64,000 nucleotides of DNA from Planctomycetaceae bacterium (GCA_019636285.1 JAHBXV010000006.1:62001-126000); one strand, 5' to 3'; positions 36,253 to 44,582 are shown, numbered from the stretch's first letter. A program made the numbers and translations. The notes: generated by a model not told the origin, from the letters alone.

Positions 36253-36329
36253 GGAGTCGAGAGTCCAGGGGCGAGAGAAACGTCTCTTTGTTTTGCCTTC
36301 CTCGACTCTCGACTCTCGACTCTCGACTC
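36253..36329. repeat. TCGACTC heptamer array with inverted partner
   Basis: Four perfect tandem TCGACTC units occupy 36302-36329. GGAGTCGAGAGT at 36253-36264 is the exact reverse complement of 36319-36330, so the array can close on itself. Lies between hpt and the dioxygenase gene. Confidence 0.8.
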
Positions 36330-36352
36330 CCCAGCCACAGAGATCGCCCCCC

Positions 36353-37150
36353 ATGGCCGTGTTCCAACTGTCCGATGAGCAGCTCGCGTCGTTTCAGCGC
36401 GATGGGTTCTTTGTTGCCCGTCAACTGCTGAGCGAGAGTGAGGTCGACCTTCTTGGGAAAATCGCCCGGGCCGACGAACAGTTACGCCATGAGAAGGGAA
36501 GCCGACAGGATGGGGAAGGGGGGGCTGTCGAACTCGTCGTGCGGAACGAACTCCCCGCCGACTCGGTCTACGGCGCGATTGTCCGCAGCCGCCGCATCGT
36601 CGCGACGATGACCCGCCTCCTCGAAGACGAGGTCTACCACTACCACCACAAGATGATCCTCAAAGAGGCCCGCACCGGCGGCGCCTGGGCTTGGCACCAG
36701 GATTATGGGTACTGGTACAACAATGGCTGTCTCTGGCCCGACATGGCGAGTTGCCTGATCGCCGTCGACCGGGCCAATCGCGAAAACGGCTGCCTCCAGG
36801 TCGTGCCGGGCTCACACCGCCTCGGCCGCATCGACCACATGAAGGTGGGCGAACAGACGGGAGCCGACCCCGAACGCATTCCCGCCATTCTGGAACGGAT
36901 GCCGCTGGTCTACTGCGATCTCGCTCCGGGCGACGCGGTCTTCTTCCACGCGAATGTGTTGCATCGTTCCGATCAGAACCGCAGCGAAAACCCGCGCTGG
37001 GCCTTCATCTGCTGCTACAACACCCGCCACAACGACCCCTACAAAGACTCCAAGCACCCCCGCTATTCCCGATTGACGATGATCGACGACGACTCCGTCG
37101 AAGTCATCGCGCAAGCCCACGCGGAACGCCTTGGCATCTCCTCCCAATGA
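36353..37150 (+). CDS. Phytanoyl-CoA dioxygenase family protein
   Basis: 265 residues from ATG 36353; the upstream in-frame codons are heptamer repeat. A non-heme Fe(II)/2-oxoglutarate oxygenase: H115 and D117 in AWHQDYGYW and distal H204 in ANVLHRSDQN give the 2-His-1-carboxylate site, with the oxoglutarate-binding Arg probably in NPRWAFICCYN. Other conserved phrases are LSDEQLASFQRDGFFV and GCLQVVPGSHRLG. Substrate unknown. Confidence 0.9.
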   Translation: MAVFQLSDEQLASFQRDGFFVARQLLSESEVDLLGKIARADEQLRHEKGSRQDGEGGAVELVVRNELPADSVYGAIVRSRRIVATMTRLLEDEVYHYHHKMILKEARTGGAWAWHQDYGYWYNNGCLWPDMASCLIAVDRANRENGCLQVVPGSHRLGRIDHMKVGEQTGADPERIPAILERMPLVYCDLAPGDAVFFHANVLHRSDQNRSENPRWAFICCYNTRHNDPYKDSKHPRYSRLTMIDDDSVEVIAQAHAERLGISSQ

Positions 37151-37172
37151 AAAGCCGCCGACGCATTCGGCG
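37149..37172 (-). terminator. Intrinsic terminator of htpG
   Basis: Stem CCGCCGA / TCGGCGG with loop CGCAT, followed on the - strand by a G/C pair and TTTT. It overlaps the stop of the convergent dioxygenase gene. Confidence 0.55.
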
Positions 37173-37191
37173 GTCCTCCCCGACGACCCCC

Positions 37192-39072
37192 TCACACAAT
37201 AATCGACGACTTCGATTTCGCGAGGTCTTCCAGCAGCGACTGCATCAGCTTCGCGGTCTCTTCCGGACGGCTGACAAGGCCGTCCTGGAGTTCGGCCGTG
37301 GCGTAAAGCTGACGGGCTGTCTGGCGGATGAAGTCGTCGTTCTCCGGGTTCGCGGAGAGATCGCACAATCGGCCAATCAACGCGGCGTGTGGGTTGATCT
37401 CCAGAATCCGCTTCGGCGGCTGGAAGTCCTTCTGGTTCTGGCGCAGCACCTTCTGCAACTGGCTGCTCAAGGAGCCTTCCGGATTGATCAGACAGCATGG
37501 GCTGTCGGTCAGGCGGTCCGATTGCCGGACGTCGCCGACACGCTCGTCGAGGCTGCCGCGAAAGAGTTCGACGACACGCTGGAAGTTCTTCGGCAGTTCG
37601 CGCGTTTCCATCGCGGCAGCGTCGGTACTGGCGGGGAACTTCACGTCGGACGAGTCGATCGAGACCAGGTCCTTGTCAGCGTATTTGTCCAGGCGAGTCA
37701 GCGCGAATTCATCGACCGGGTCGGTCAGGTACAGGACTTCCAGGTTCCGCTTGCGGAATGGTTCGAGGAGCGGATGGGCGGCAATGGACGTCAGGTCGGC
37801 TCCGCTGAGGTAATAAATCTGCTCCTGCCCCTCGGCTGCGCGTTGGAGGTAATCGTCCAGCGTGGTGATCGCGTCTCGGTCGTCGCCATGCGAACTGTGG
37901 AACCGCATCAGCTTGGCGATCCGCTCGCGATTGTCGTAATCCTCGGCGATGCCGGTCCGCAGGATGGGGCCGAACTCGCTGTAGAACGTCCGGTAGTCGT
38001 CCGGCTTCTCGGTCGCGAGGTCGGCGAGGAAGTCGAGTGTCTTCTTCGTCAGCACCTTCTTGAGCTTCGGGATCAGCTTATGGTCCTGCAGCGTCTCGCG
38101 CGAGACGTTCAGCGGCAGATCGGCGGAATCGACGACGCCGTAGAGGAAGTGCAGATAGTCGGGCAGCAGATCCTGGTTGTCGTCCTGCACCAGAATCCGC
38201 TTCGCGCACAGATTCAGGCCATGGTCGACCCGGCCGAAGCCCAACAGTTCATAGTTCTTCGGCGGGCAGTACAGGATCGCATGAAATTGGAGCGGCGAAT
38301 CGCTCGACAGGTGCAGATGCCACAGCGGCTTCTCCGTCGAGCCATGCTTGAGCCATTGGAAGAACTCGACGTATTGCTCTTCGGTGACCTGCGACTTCGG
38401 TTCCACCCAGATTGGCCGCTGCTCGTTGAGCTGTTCCCCTTCCAGATGAATGGGGTGGGGAATGAACGTGCTGTACTTGCGGACGATCGACTTCAGCCGG
38501 AACGGCTCAAGGAACTCTTCCTGGTCGGCCTTCAGGTGCAGGCGAATCTGCGCGCCACGGGGAACCTCTCCTTCCACGGCTTCAATCGTGAACTGGCCGC
38601 TGCCGTCGGACTCCCACCGCCAGCCTGTGTTCTCGCGGTAACTGCGGGTCACGACCTCCACTTTGTCGGCCAGCATGAACGCCGAGTAGAAGCCAACGCC
38701 GAACTGCCCGATCAGTTCGAGGGCGTTTTTCGAGTCGCCCTGCAACTGGTTCAGAAACTCCTTCGATCCGCTACGGGCAATCGTCCCCAGGTTCTGGATC
38801 AGGTCGTCGTGCGTCATGCCGATCCCCGTATCGCGGATCGTCAGCACCTTGGCCTCTTTATCGGGCTCCAGCACGATCTCCAGGTCGGCTCCGCCCCGCG
38901 CCTGCTCATCGGTGAGCTGGACGTGGCGCAGCTTGTTGAGGGCATCCGAGGCATTCGAGAGCAACTCGCGGAGCGCGATCTCGCGGTTCTGATAGAGCGA
39001 ATGCGAGAGGATGTTGAGAAGCTGTTTGATCTCGGCCTGAAACGTGAATTGCTCGGGGGTGGTCGTCGACAT
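37192..39072 (-). CDS. htpG: Molecular chaperone HtpG (Hsp90)
   Basis: 626 residues, the normal bacterial Hsp90 length. GHKL ATPase motifs: RELLSNASDALNKLR near residues 35-50, IRDTGIGMTHDDL near 78-90 and the lid IGQFGVGFYSAFML near 118-131. The middle-domain arginine region is LPLNVSRETLQ. ATP-driven folding chaperone, often heat induced. ATG 39072 has GAGG eight bases upstream. A structured repeat element lies 28-101 bases upstream, probably within its leader. Confidence 0.96.
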   Translation of the reverse strand: MSTTTPEQFTFQAEIKQLLNILSHSLYQNREIALRELLSNASDALNKLRHVQLTDEQARGGADLEIVLEPDKEAKVLTIRDTGIGMTHDDLIQNLGTIARSGSKEFLNQLQGDSKNALELIGQFGVGFYSAFMLADKVEVVTRSYRENTGWRWESDGSGQFTIEAVEGEVPRGAQIRLHLKADQEEFLEPFRLKSIVRKYSTFIPHPIHLEGEQLNEQRPIWVEPKSQVTEEQYVEFFQWLKHGSTEKPLWHLHLSSDSPLQFHAILYCPPKNYELLGFGRVDHGLNLCAKRILVQDDNQDLLPDYLHFLYGVVDSADLPLNVSRETLQDHKLIPKLKKVLTKKTLDFLADLATEKPDDYRTFYSEFGPILRTGIAEDYDNRERIAKLMRFHSSHGDDRDAITTLDDYLQRAAEGQEQIYYLSGADLTSIAAHPLLEPFRKRNLEVLYLTDPVDEFALTRLDKYADKDLVSIDSSDVKFPASTDAAAMETRELPKNFQRVVELFRGSLDERVGDVRQSDRLTDSPCCLINPEGSLSSQLQKVLRQNQKDFQPPKRILEINPHAALIGRLCDLSANPENDDFIRQTARQLYATAELQDGLVSRPEETAKLMQSLLEDLAKSKSSIIV

Positions 39073-39099
39073 CGGCAATCCTCGGGTTGATAAGAGTCC

Positions 39100-39173
39100 C
39101 TAACACAACCGGTTGTGCCTGTCAGAAACCGTGCAAAAACAGGCAACACCACATTGCACAGAGGTTGTGTTAG
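39100..39173. repeat. Structured ~75 bp element, copy A (upstream of htpG)
   Basis: Outer stem CTAACACAACC / GGTTGTGTTAG (11 bp, perfect); inner stem TGCCTG / CAGGCA; the left side also contains the palindrome ACAACCGGTTGT. Copy B at 51072-51147 shares about 80 percent of positions, the inner stem and CATTGCAC exactly. Confidence 0.75.
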
Positions 39174-39443
39174 AATTGGAAAAATAGTGAACAAAGATGG
39201 TCCGCCGGCCGTCCCGCGTCTTTGAACCGGGCGAAGGCGATTGGCACGCATTTTTCATGGGTAAAAGTAGAGCAACCCGAATGCCGTTGATAGTCAGTAA
39301 TCACAAGTCTCTTTAGTGAATGAAGTTGTGGATTCTTGTTCGGAATGGGCGATGTCGCGACTGCTGCCAGAATGGCATAAGGACTGCCAACTTGGCGATC
39401 CAACAAAAGTGGCAGCTGCAGCGTAGTTCCCAGTGATCGTTAA

Positions 39444-39497
39444 CACGGCGGGGCGGTCCCGCCGTGAGCATGAGGCGTGGTCGACAGGGTGTCGACC
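39444..39497 (+). promoter_or_regulatory. Two perfect hairpins in the hsp20 leader
   Basis: CACGGCGGG / CCCGCCGTG (39444-39466, loop GCGGT) and GGTCGAC / GTCGACC (39479-39497, loop AGGGT) lie 38-91 bases upstream of the hsp20 ATG. They could be mRNA leader structures or repeat hairpins. The remaining 270 bases up to copy A show no gene. Confidence 0.35.
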
Positions 39498-39534
39498 CGC
39501 CTTCACAGATGGTCGTTTTTGGGAGGATGAGCAC

Positions 39535-40017
39535 ATGTTTCCGAATCTTGCGACTCGGTGGCAGGCGGCGGCTGCGGATCCCTTCGTGGCCATCCGTCGG
39601 GAGATGGATCAGGCTTTCGAGGAACTCTTTCCGCAACGGACCGCCAATGGTTCAACCGGCTATCGTCCGGCGATGACGATTCGGGAGACGGATGACGCAC
39701 TGCTGCTGGAAATCGACGTTCCCGGTTTCCGCCAGGAAGACCTCGATGTGCAGTTCCACGATGGCATGTTGACGCTCAGTGGCGAACGCCGACCTTGCGA
39801 AGAGGGTGGCCGCTGCTGGCACAACGAGCGCGGTTTCGGCCGGTTCGAACGGCACGTCCGTTTGAGCGATAAGGTCGACGCGTCGAACGTGAAAGCGGAA
39901 CTGACCAACGGCGTTCTGTCGTTGCGGATCGCGAAGAAGCCGGAAGCGCAACCGGTCAAGATCGCTGTCACGTCGCCGACCGGCCAGCCGACGGAAAGCC
40001 CGAAGCTGCCCGAATAA
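39535..40017 (+). CDS. Hsp20/alpha-crystallin family small heat shock protein
   Basis: 160 residues from ATG 39535, with GGGAGG eight bases upstream. The alpha-crystallin domain runs about residues 40-140: RPAMTIRETDDALLLEIDVPGFRQEDLDVQ, LTLSGERR, and the C-terminal GVLSLRIAKKPEAQP with an I/V-x-I/V-type tail (VKIAV). ATP-independent holdase. Its neighbour htpG is divergent, so the gap may hold a shared heat-shock control region. Confidence 0.94.
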   Translation: MFPNLATRWQAAAADPFVAIRREMDQAFEELFPQRTANGSTGYRPAMTIRETDDALLLEIDVPGFRQEDLDVQFHDGMLTLSGERRPCEEGGRCWHNERGFGRFERHVRLSDKVDASNVKAELTNGVLSLRIAKKPEAQPVKIAVTSPTGQPTESPKLPE

Positions 40018-40048
40018 AACCGGCGTCCATGACAGAGCGTGGATAAGA

Positions 40049-40093
40049 AACTGGCCGCGGGCTCTGGAGCATTCTCCAGTCCCGCGGCCGGTT
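40049..40093. terminator. Bidirectional terminator between hsp20 and the convergent gene
   Basis: AACTGGCCGCGGG (40049-40061) pairs with CCCGCGGCCGGTT (40081-40093) over 13 bp with one wobble, and CTGGAG / CTCCAG pairs inside. T-rich sequence follows on each strand. Confidence 0.6.
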
Positions 40094-40119
40094 CGTTTCT
40101 TGATCGCGAACGGGGCGAA

Positions 40120-40539
40120 TCACTCAGCCGGCTCTTTGTCCGCGGGCTTTTGCGAAACATTCCCCAGCACGGTGACCACGACCATTGCCTTGCCCACCTC
40201 GACGTTCTGAATCGCGGCGTCCGCCTTCGGTTCGATGATCTCGGTCTTGCCGGTTTCGGTGTCGAGAATCACAACGCGGTCGCCGGCCTTGAGCATCTGG
40301 TATCGGCCACTCGGAACCGCCGCAGGCTTCGCCGCCACTTTCGGCGCGGCCGCGATCTCTTTAAGAACCGCTTCCAACTTCTGCAACCGCGCTTCCAACT
40401 GCGCCTCCCGCTTCTTTGCGGCTTCCTCCTTCACGACGCGAACCGATTCCGGTTTCGCTTCTTCCGCTGCCAAAGGATTCAGCGAGCCGAACGTGGCGAA
40501 AGCGAGCAACATCGGGACAAGAATCTTCCTACATGGCAT
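40120..40539 (-). CDS. Small exported coiled-coil protein
   Basis: 139 residues from ATG 40539 (AGGAG ten bases upstream). A Sec signal peptide (KILVPMLLAFATFGSLNPLAAE) is followed by a coiled coil of about 35 residues (EEAAKKREAQLEARLQKLEAVLKEI), a short beta-like region (MLKAGDRVVILDTETGKTEII) and a Lys/Ala/Glu tail. No family recognised; a periplasmic scaffold or binding role is a guess. The in-frame extension to 40785 overlaps the upstream gene and has no ribosome site. Confidence 0.65.
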   Translation of the reverse strand: MPCRKILVPMLLAFATFGSLNPLAAEEAKPESVRVVKEEAAKKREAQLEARLQKLEAVLKEIAAAPKVAAKPAAVPSGRYQMLKAGDRVVILDTETGKTEIIEPKADAAIQNVEVGKAMVVVTVLGNVSQKPADKEPAE

Positions 40540-40681
40540 GAGGGGCACTCCTTGGGCGCGTAGTCGATTGCGGGATCGCTCAATCGTACGCCGAGTGGGG
40601 GCCGGGCGATACCACCGAGTCAGTCCGCGAAGAGGTTCCCAGTCGGAGATCGCGTCCGCCCGGCGAGGCTGTTGGTCCGTT

Positions 40682-41164
40682 TCAAGAGGGAAAGAGAAAC
40701 GGTTTGACGGCGTCTCTGAGACGGTTTCGCTCTCCGTCATTGTGTTGAAGTTGATCGTGGTCCCAGTGGGTTGTGATGCCGTCATTGCAATCTTCGGCGA
40801 GTGATCGACCGATTCGCTCCAGACTCTGCTTCAAGGCTCGTTTCAATGTTTCCGCTTCGTCACGTGCCCCAACAACAAATACGCGAGAGCCAATGTCGTC
40901 AGGAATTTCCTGCTGAAAGTGGCTGAATCGACGATCGAAAGCTCCGTCGAAGTCAATCAGCAAAATGGCGTGGTCGCGCTCGCGATTCCGGAGTAACGAG
41001 ACATATTCACGCTTGAAGGTCTCCAGGACGTGTCCCCATCCGCCCGCGACCGGCATCACCTGGATGCGGCGACTGTCGACATTTTCCTGGAGCACAAATC
41101 CATCCGCGATCTGCCGGCAGGCATCGTCTTCCGGGATGACATACGCATGCGGGGGATATGCCAT
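40682..41164 (-). CDS. TOPRIM-like partner of the AAA ATPase
   Basis: 160 residues from ATG 41164 (AGGA nine bases upstream). I do not recognise a named family with certainty. Acidic residues are placed as in TOPRIM-like nucleases of OLD/DUF4276-type systems: E12 in VIPEDDACRQIAD, a Gly-rich turn AGGWGHVLE, then D71-x-D73 in HAILLIDFDGAFDRR, and a later VFVVGARDEAETLK segment. It begins seven bases after the ATPase stop on the same strand, so the two are made together. A metal-dependent nuclease subunit is inferred. Confidence 0.55.
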   Translation of the reverse strand: MAYPPHAYVIPEDDACRQIADGFVLQENVDSRRIQVMPVAGGWGHVLETFKREYVSLLRNRERDHAILLIDFDGAFDRRFSHFQQEIPDDIGSRVFVVGARDEAETLKRALKQSLERIGRSLAEDCNDGITTHWDHDQLQHNDGERNRLRDAVKPFLFPS

Positions 41165-41170
41165 CAATCG

Positions 41171-42259
41171 TCATCCTATGATCTCATTCCGGATCAGAGC
41201 GTTGATGAGATCGCCTTCAAACCTGAAATCCGACAACGGCCTGATGACAGTGGGATCGAGATGCGATGCCCGCGTCAGCACGAAAGTGGTTTCGTCGGAG
41301 AACTTTCGAATGGTCTCGGGATGATGGGTCGTTGCGAGGAATTGCCCTTTGTGATGAGCCATCCTTCTGAGAGCGATGATGAATTGTCCGACTTCGGAGA
41401 GCGATAGGTGATTGTCTGGCTCGTCCCAAAAACAGAAGACCGGATAGCCGGCAGTTTGTAGCGCGAGGAGATAGGCGCTCAGAAAGTAGCATTTTTCTCC
41501 AGAGGAAAGGGCAATGAAGTCCGTCGCGAAGTGGCGAGTCGGATTCTGTTGCTCAAATTTGACGATCAACTGCGATCCGCTTTCTCCGCGATCGACATAT
41601 TCAAGCGATGAAAAGTCGGGAATCGTTTCCTTGAGATAGCCTTCGATGATCCCGTAGGCCGCTGGTTTTCTTCCCAGAAGATGTTTCAGGCACGATGCAA
41701 GATTCGCTCCGTTGTACGAAAGTTCTGGCGAGGGTTGTTCTGAAAACCCAGCCATCAAATCCGGAATCGGCGCCACGATTATGGAAAACGCGAAAAAGAA
41801 CCTGACGGGGGGAATGGCGGCGTGATTGATGATGGGCAGGGCGGCGACGTGCCAGTCGAGGCCAAACGTCGCGCCACCGGAGAGGGAGACCTGCGCATGT
41901 TGGCGAGAAAAGATCGACTGCCCATCAACGGACAGGCGCTCTTCAAGAATTCTGGCTTCGTGAAACTGGGGCGGCCATTCGAACGCGATGGCGTACGCGT
42001 ATCGATTCTCGTCAATGACCAGATCGACTTCGATTCTGATCGGATGCTCCGGACGATGTTGGGCGAAATCAGCCGCCGAGACTAGAGTGCTAACTCGATT
42101 TGAACCGCGGCATAGTGTCTGTAGCAGCCGGAAACAATTCAGGATGGTGGATTTGCCGCTACCGTTCCGACCAATCAGGAGCGCCGTGGAATCTTCACCC
42201 GGAACGAACGTGAAGTTTTCCAGGCAGCGGAAATTGTGAACGTACAGACGCTGGATCAT
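41171..42259 (-). CDS. AAA (SMC/RecF-like, AAA_21) ATPase of a two-gene module
   Basis: 362 residues. QRLYVHNFRCLENFTF opens the RecF/OLD-type ABC ATPase head; Walker A GRNGSGKST is at 30-38, the signature SSGEKCYF near 258, Walker B VFCFWDEPDNHLS near 280 and the switch histidine region ATTHHPETIR near 308. There is no long coiled coil. ATPases of this class work with TOPRIM, HNH or DUF4276 partners in OLD, Gabija, Septu and PARIS-like defence systems; the gene directly downstream is TOPRIM-like. Confidence 0.85.
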   Translation of the reverse strand: MIQRLYVHNFRCLENFTFVPGEDSTALLIGRNGSGKSTILNCFRLLQTLCRGSNRVSTLVSAADFAQHRPEHPIRIEVDLVIDENRYAYAIAFEWPPQFHEARILEERLSVDGQSIFSRQHAQVSLSGGATFGLDWHVAALPIINHAAIPPVRFFFAFSIIVAPIPDLMAGFSEQPSPELSYNGANLASCLKHLLGRKPAAYGIIEGYLKETIPDFSSLEYVDRGESGSQLIVKFEQQNPTRHFATDFIALSSGEKCYFLSAYLLALQTAGYPVFCFWDEPDNHLSLSEVGQFIIALRRMAHHKGQFLATTHHPETIRKFSDETTFVLTRASHLDPTVIRPLSDFRFEGDLINALIRNEIIG

Positions 42260-42418
42260 GGAACGGGCCAGGAGCGTGAGATTCAGGTCAGTCGACGGCT
42301 GCCATCATCGCCCATCACGGCCATCGTGCAAGGCCGGTCTCGACGAAAAGTCTTTCCCGACCTCTGGCAACCGTTGGGTGGCCCGACCTCTTGAAATCCT
42401 CGTCGGAAGGTTCCTTCC

Positions 42419-42859
42419 TCACAACTCCAGCAGCCGGTTCACGATCCCGGCGTCGTGGTACGTCAACCCCATCGCCGTGGCGAGGGTGTTGCGGAGGAGG
42501 GATTTGCTGATTGGCTTTTTGAGGACGTCGAAGGCGATGCCGTCGCGGGCGGTGCGGGCCAGGTCTTCGGTGTAGTCGGCTGTCATCAGCAGACCCGGGA
42601 CGTGGAAGCCCCGGTCGCGGAGTCGGGTGAGTGTTTCCAGCCCCGTCAGTTCCCGCATGTGCATGTCACACATCACGATGTGAAACGTCGCGTCGTCAGC
42701 CAGTTCCAGGGCCTGTTCGCCGCATTCCGCTTCGATGGGGGTGAGGCACGGTTCCAGCAGTTCACACAAGACCTCGCGGAACGCGCGGTCGTCGTCGATG
42801 ACCAGAATCTGGTAGGTCGGTGCCATCGCGGTCTCGTCGCCCGAGGGGAGTGCGTCCAT
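42419..42859 (-). CDS. Single-domain response regulator (CheY-like)
   Basis: 146 residues from ATG 42859 (ATG 42826 is also possible). A receiver domain only: acidic pair D23/D24 in LVIDDDRAF, phospho-acceptor D65 in VMCDMHM, T93 in MTADYT and K115 in VLKKPIS. No output domain, so it should act by protein contact or in a phosphorelay. No histidine kinase is nearby. Confidence 0.92.
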   Translation of the reverse strand: MDALPSGDETAMAPTYQILVIDDDRAFREVLCELLEPCLTPIEAECGEQALELADDATFHIVMCDMHMRELTGLETLTRLRDRGFHVPGLLMTADYTEDLARTARDGIAFDVLKKPISKSLLRNTLATAMGLTYHDAGIVNRLLEL

Positions 42860-43220
42860 GGTCCGCTCGCGGAAGGGCTGAAACAGGGGAATGCCCGTCT
42901 GATCGACAATCGGCAATTTCTGCCGATTCCAAACAGTCTCTTTCCCGTACCACGGAATCGCGGGTCTGTCAATTTTGAAGGTTCTACGCGGCGTTTAAAT
43001 TGGGCTGCCTGCGTTGACGGGGTTGTTTCGAGGGGCCGTCCCTCACGTTTCGGATTTGCTTTCGCGGCCGTGCCGTGGCGTCCGATGACAGGGAGGCTGC
43101 AAGCGGGCCCGTCTTGGTCCCCAATTCTCAACCTTTGACCCCAGTCATCACGCGCCAGGGCGACAGGGCTGTTCGCGGCGAACAGCATCCGGCACTGTCT
43201 GGTGACGATTTTCGGCGATC
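42860..43220. other. Divergent intergenic region with a 19 bp palindrome
   Basis: The 361-base gap between the response regulator (-) and the membrane protein (+) shows no gene. GCTGTTCG-CGG-CGAACAGC at 43168-43186 is a perfect dyad 34 bases before the membrane-protein start and could be an operator or leader hairpin. Confidence 0.4.
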
Positions 43221-44573
43221 ATGTCACTAGCCGGTGGACGTACCAGCGATGACCGCCGCCGCCGTCGTCTGGCCGTTCAACCCGACGTCGGGGAAGCGGC
43301 AGCCGATGGTGAGGGTGGGCTGCGCGGAGTTCGCACCGCCGCGGGCCAGTTGATTTCGGTCCCTTGGGTGCCGAAAGCTGTCTGGAAAATCGCCGCGATG
43401 GGGGGGCTTTTGTCCCTCGTCTTTCTGGCGGTGGCCATCTCCAAGACCTGGTCGCCTCCCGTTCGCACCGAAGTCAAACCGCTCGCCGATCATTTGCTGG
43501 CGGGGGCGCACCCGCGTCTGATGGCGGCCGCCGAACTGTTCGGCTGGCTGCTGTGCGGGGCCTGGTGCTGGCTGATCGCCTGGTTCCGGTCGCAAAGTGA
43601 AGTCGATTACAACGGCCGATACCGCATCTGGGCGGCCGCCGGCAGCATCCTCGTCATCGTGGGATTCGCCGCGTCGACGGGGCTCACGGATCCTGTTGAA
43701 AACGTCGCACGCGGGCTGCTGGCCGCGCGTCTGCCGGCCGGAAGTCCCTGGATTTCAGCGACCTGGATGGTTCCGCTGGCTTTGATCGGCGGCTGGGTGG
43801 GGATGCATGCCGATCGCGATCTGCGGCGCTCGCGCGGCAGCGTGGCGCTGACCCGCTTCGGTCTTGCCGCGATGGTCTGGTCGACGCTCATGGCTCCACA
43901 GCGGTCGATTACGCTGCTCTCGAGCGAGTGGCGAATCGCCGTGGATGGCGCCTATCTGTCTGGACTGGGTCTGCTGTTCACGGGACTCTGGCTACAGGCC
44001 TGGTACACCGCCTACGTGTGTGCCGATCCTCCGGAACGAACCGTGCGCGAGCGGACTTGGCTGGGGGCCATCTGGGCTGTCGTTCGCCGCGTCTGGAACT
44101 GGGGCAAACCGTCCGGCGAGGACTCCGAGATCGAAGAGGAAAAGCCGAAGCGAACGCGGAAACGAACCACCAAACCGACGACGACGAAAAAGAAGACGTC
44201 GCGAACTCCACGCAAGACAAGCAGTCGTCGCAAGGCAGCGGAAGAGGTGGAAACCGCGGACGAGTCGGGCGAGGACTGGAGCGATGCGGGGGACTCGGAA
44301 TGGGTAGAGGATGCTGACTCCGAAAGCTCTGGCGAAACCTCTGATGAATCGTCGTCATCCGAGGGAAATGAGTGGGAAGAACTCGAACGATTGACGGCTC
44401 CCGAAGAAACTGGCGGCGGTGCTAACGATGAGGATTCCTCATCATCGGGTTCCTCGCACGGCGGACGTCAACTGCGAGTCGACGCCGGAGGAGACCCATT
44501 CCGCGGGCTAAGCAAGAAGCAGCGTCGCGAACTCAAACGTCAGATGCGGCAATCCGGCGACGACGACGAATGA
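43221..44573 (+). CDS. Membrane protein with basic then acidic C-terminal tail
   Basis: 450 residues, family not recognised. About six hydrophobic segments between residues 55 and 275 (for example AAMGGLLSLVFLAVAI and YLSGLGLLFTGLWLQAWYTAY). After that comes a Lys/Arg/Thr-rich block (KRTRKRTTKPTTTKKKTSR, about 310-345), a Ser/Glu/Asp-rich block (about 345-425) and a final KKQRRELKRQMRQ. The charge-segregated tail is probably cytoplasmic and disordered. Start ATG 43221 lacks a clear ribosome site. Confidence 0.7.
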   Translation: MSLAGGRTSDDRRRRRLAVQPDVGEAAADGEGGLRGVRTAAGQLISVPWVPKAVWKIAAMGGLLSLVFLAVAISKTWSPPVRTEVKPLADHLLAGAHPRLMAAAELFGWLLCGAWCWLIAWFRSQSEVDYNGRYRIWAAAGSILVIVGFAASTGLTDPVENVARGLLAARLPAGSPWISATWMVPLALIGGWVGMHADRDLRRSRGSVALTRFGLAAMVWSTLMAPQRSITLLSSEWRIAVDGAYLSGLGLLFTGLWLQAWYTAYVCADPPERTVRERTWLGAIWAVVRRVWNWGKPSGEDSEIEEEKPKRTRKRTTKPTTTKKKTSRTPRKTSSRRKAAEEVETADESGEDWSDAGDSEWVEDADSESSGETSDESSSSEGNEWEELERLTAPEETGGGANDEDSSSSGSSHGGRQLRVDAGGDPFRGLSKKQRRELKRQMRQSGDDDE

Positions 44574-44582
44574 TCATGAACT

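Noticed and set aside
36302-36329. Short tandem repeats considered as a CRISPR or iteron array
   Set aside because: Units are 7 bases with no spacers and no replication gene nearby, so heptamer STRR-like repeat is the better reading.
36691-39090. 799-codon open frame on the + strand opposite htpG
   Set aside because: Antisense to a full-length Hsp90 with all GHKL motifs; no domain can be recognised in the + strand product.
39073-39534. CIRCE operator (TTAGCACTC-N9-GAGTGCTAA) for the heat-shock genes
   Set aside because: I looked for it on both strands between htpG and hsp20 and did not find it.
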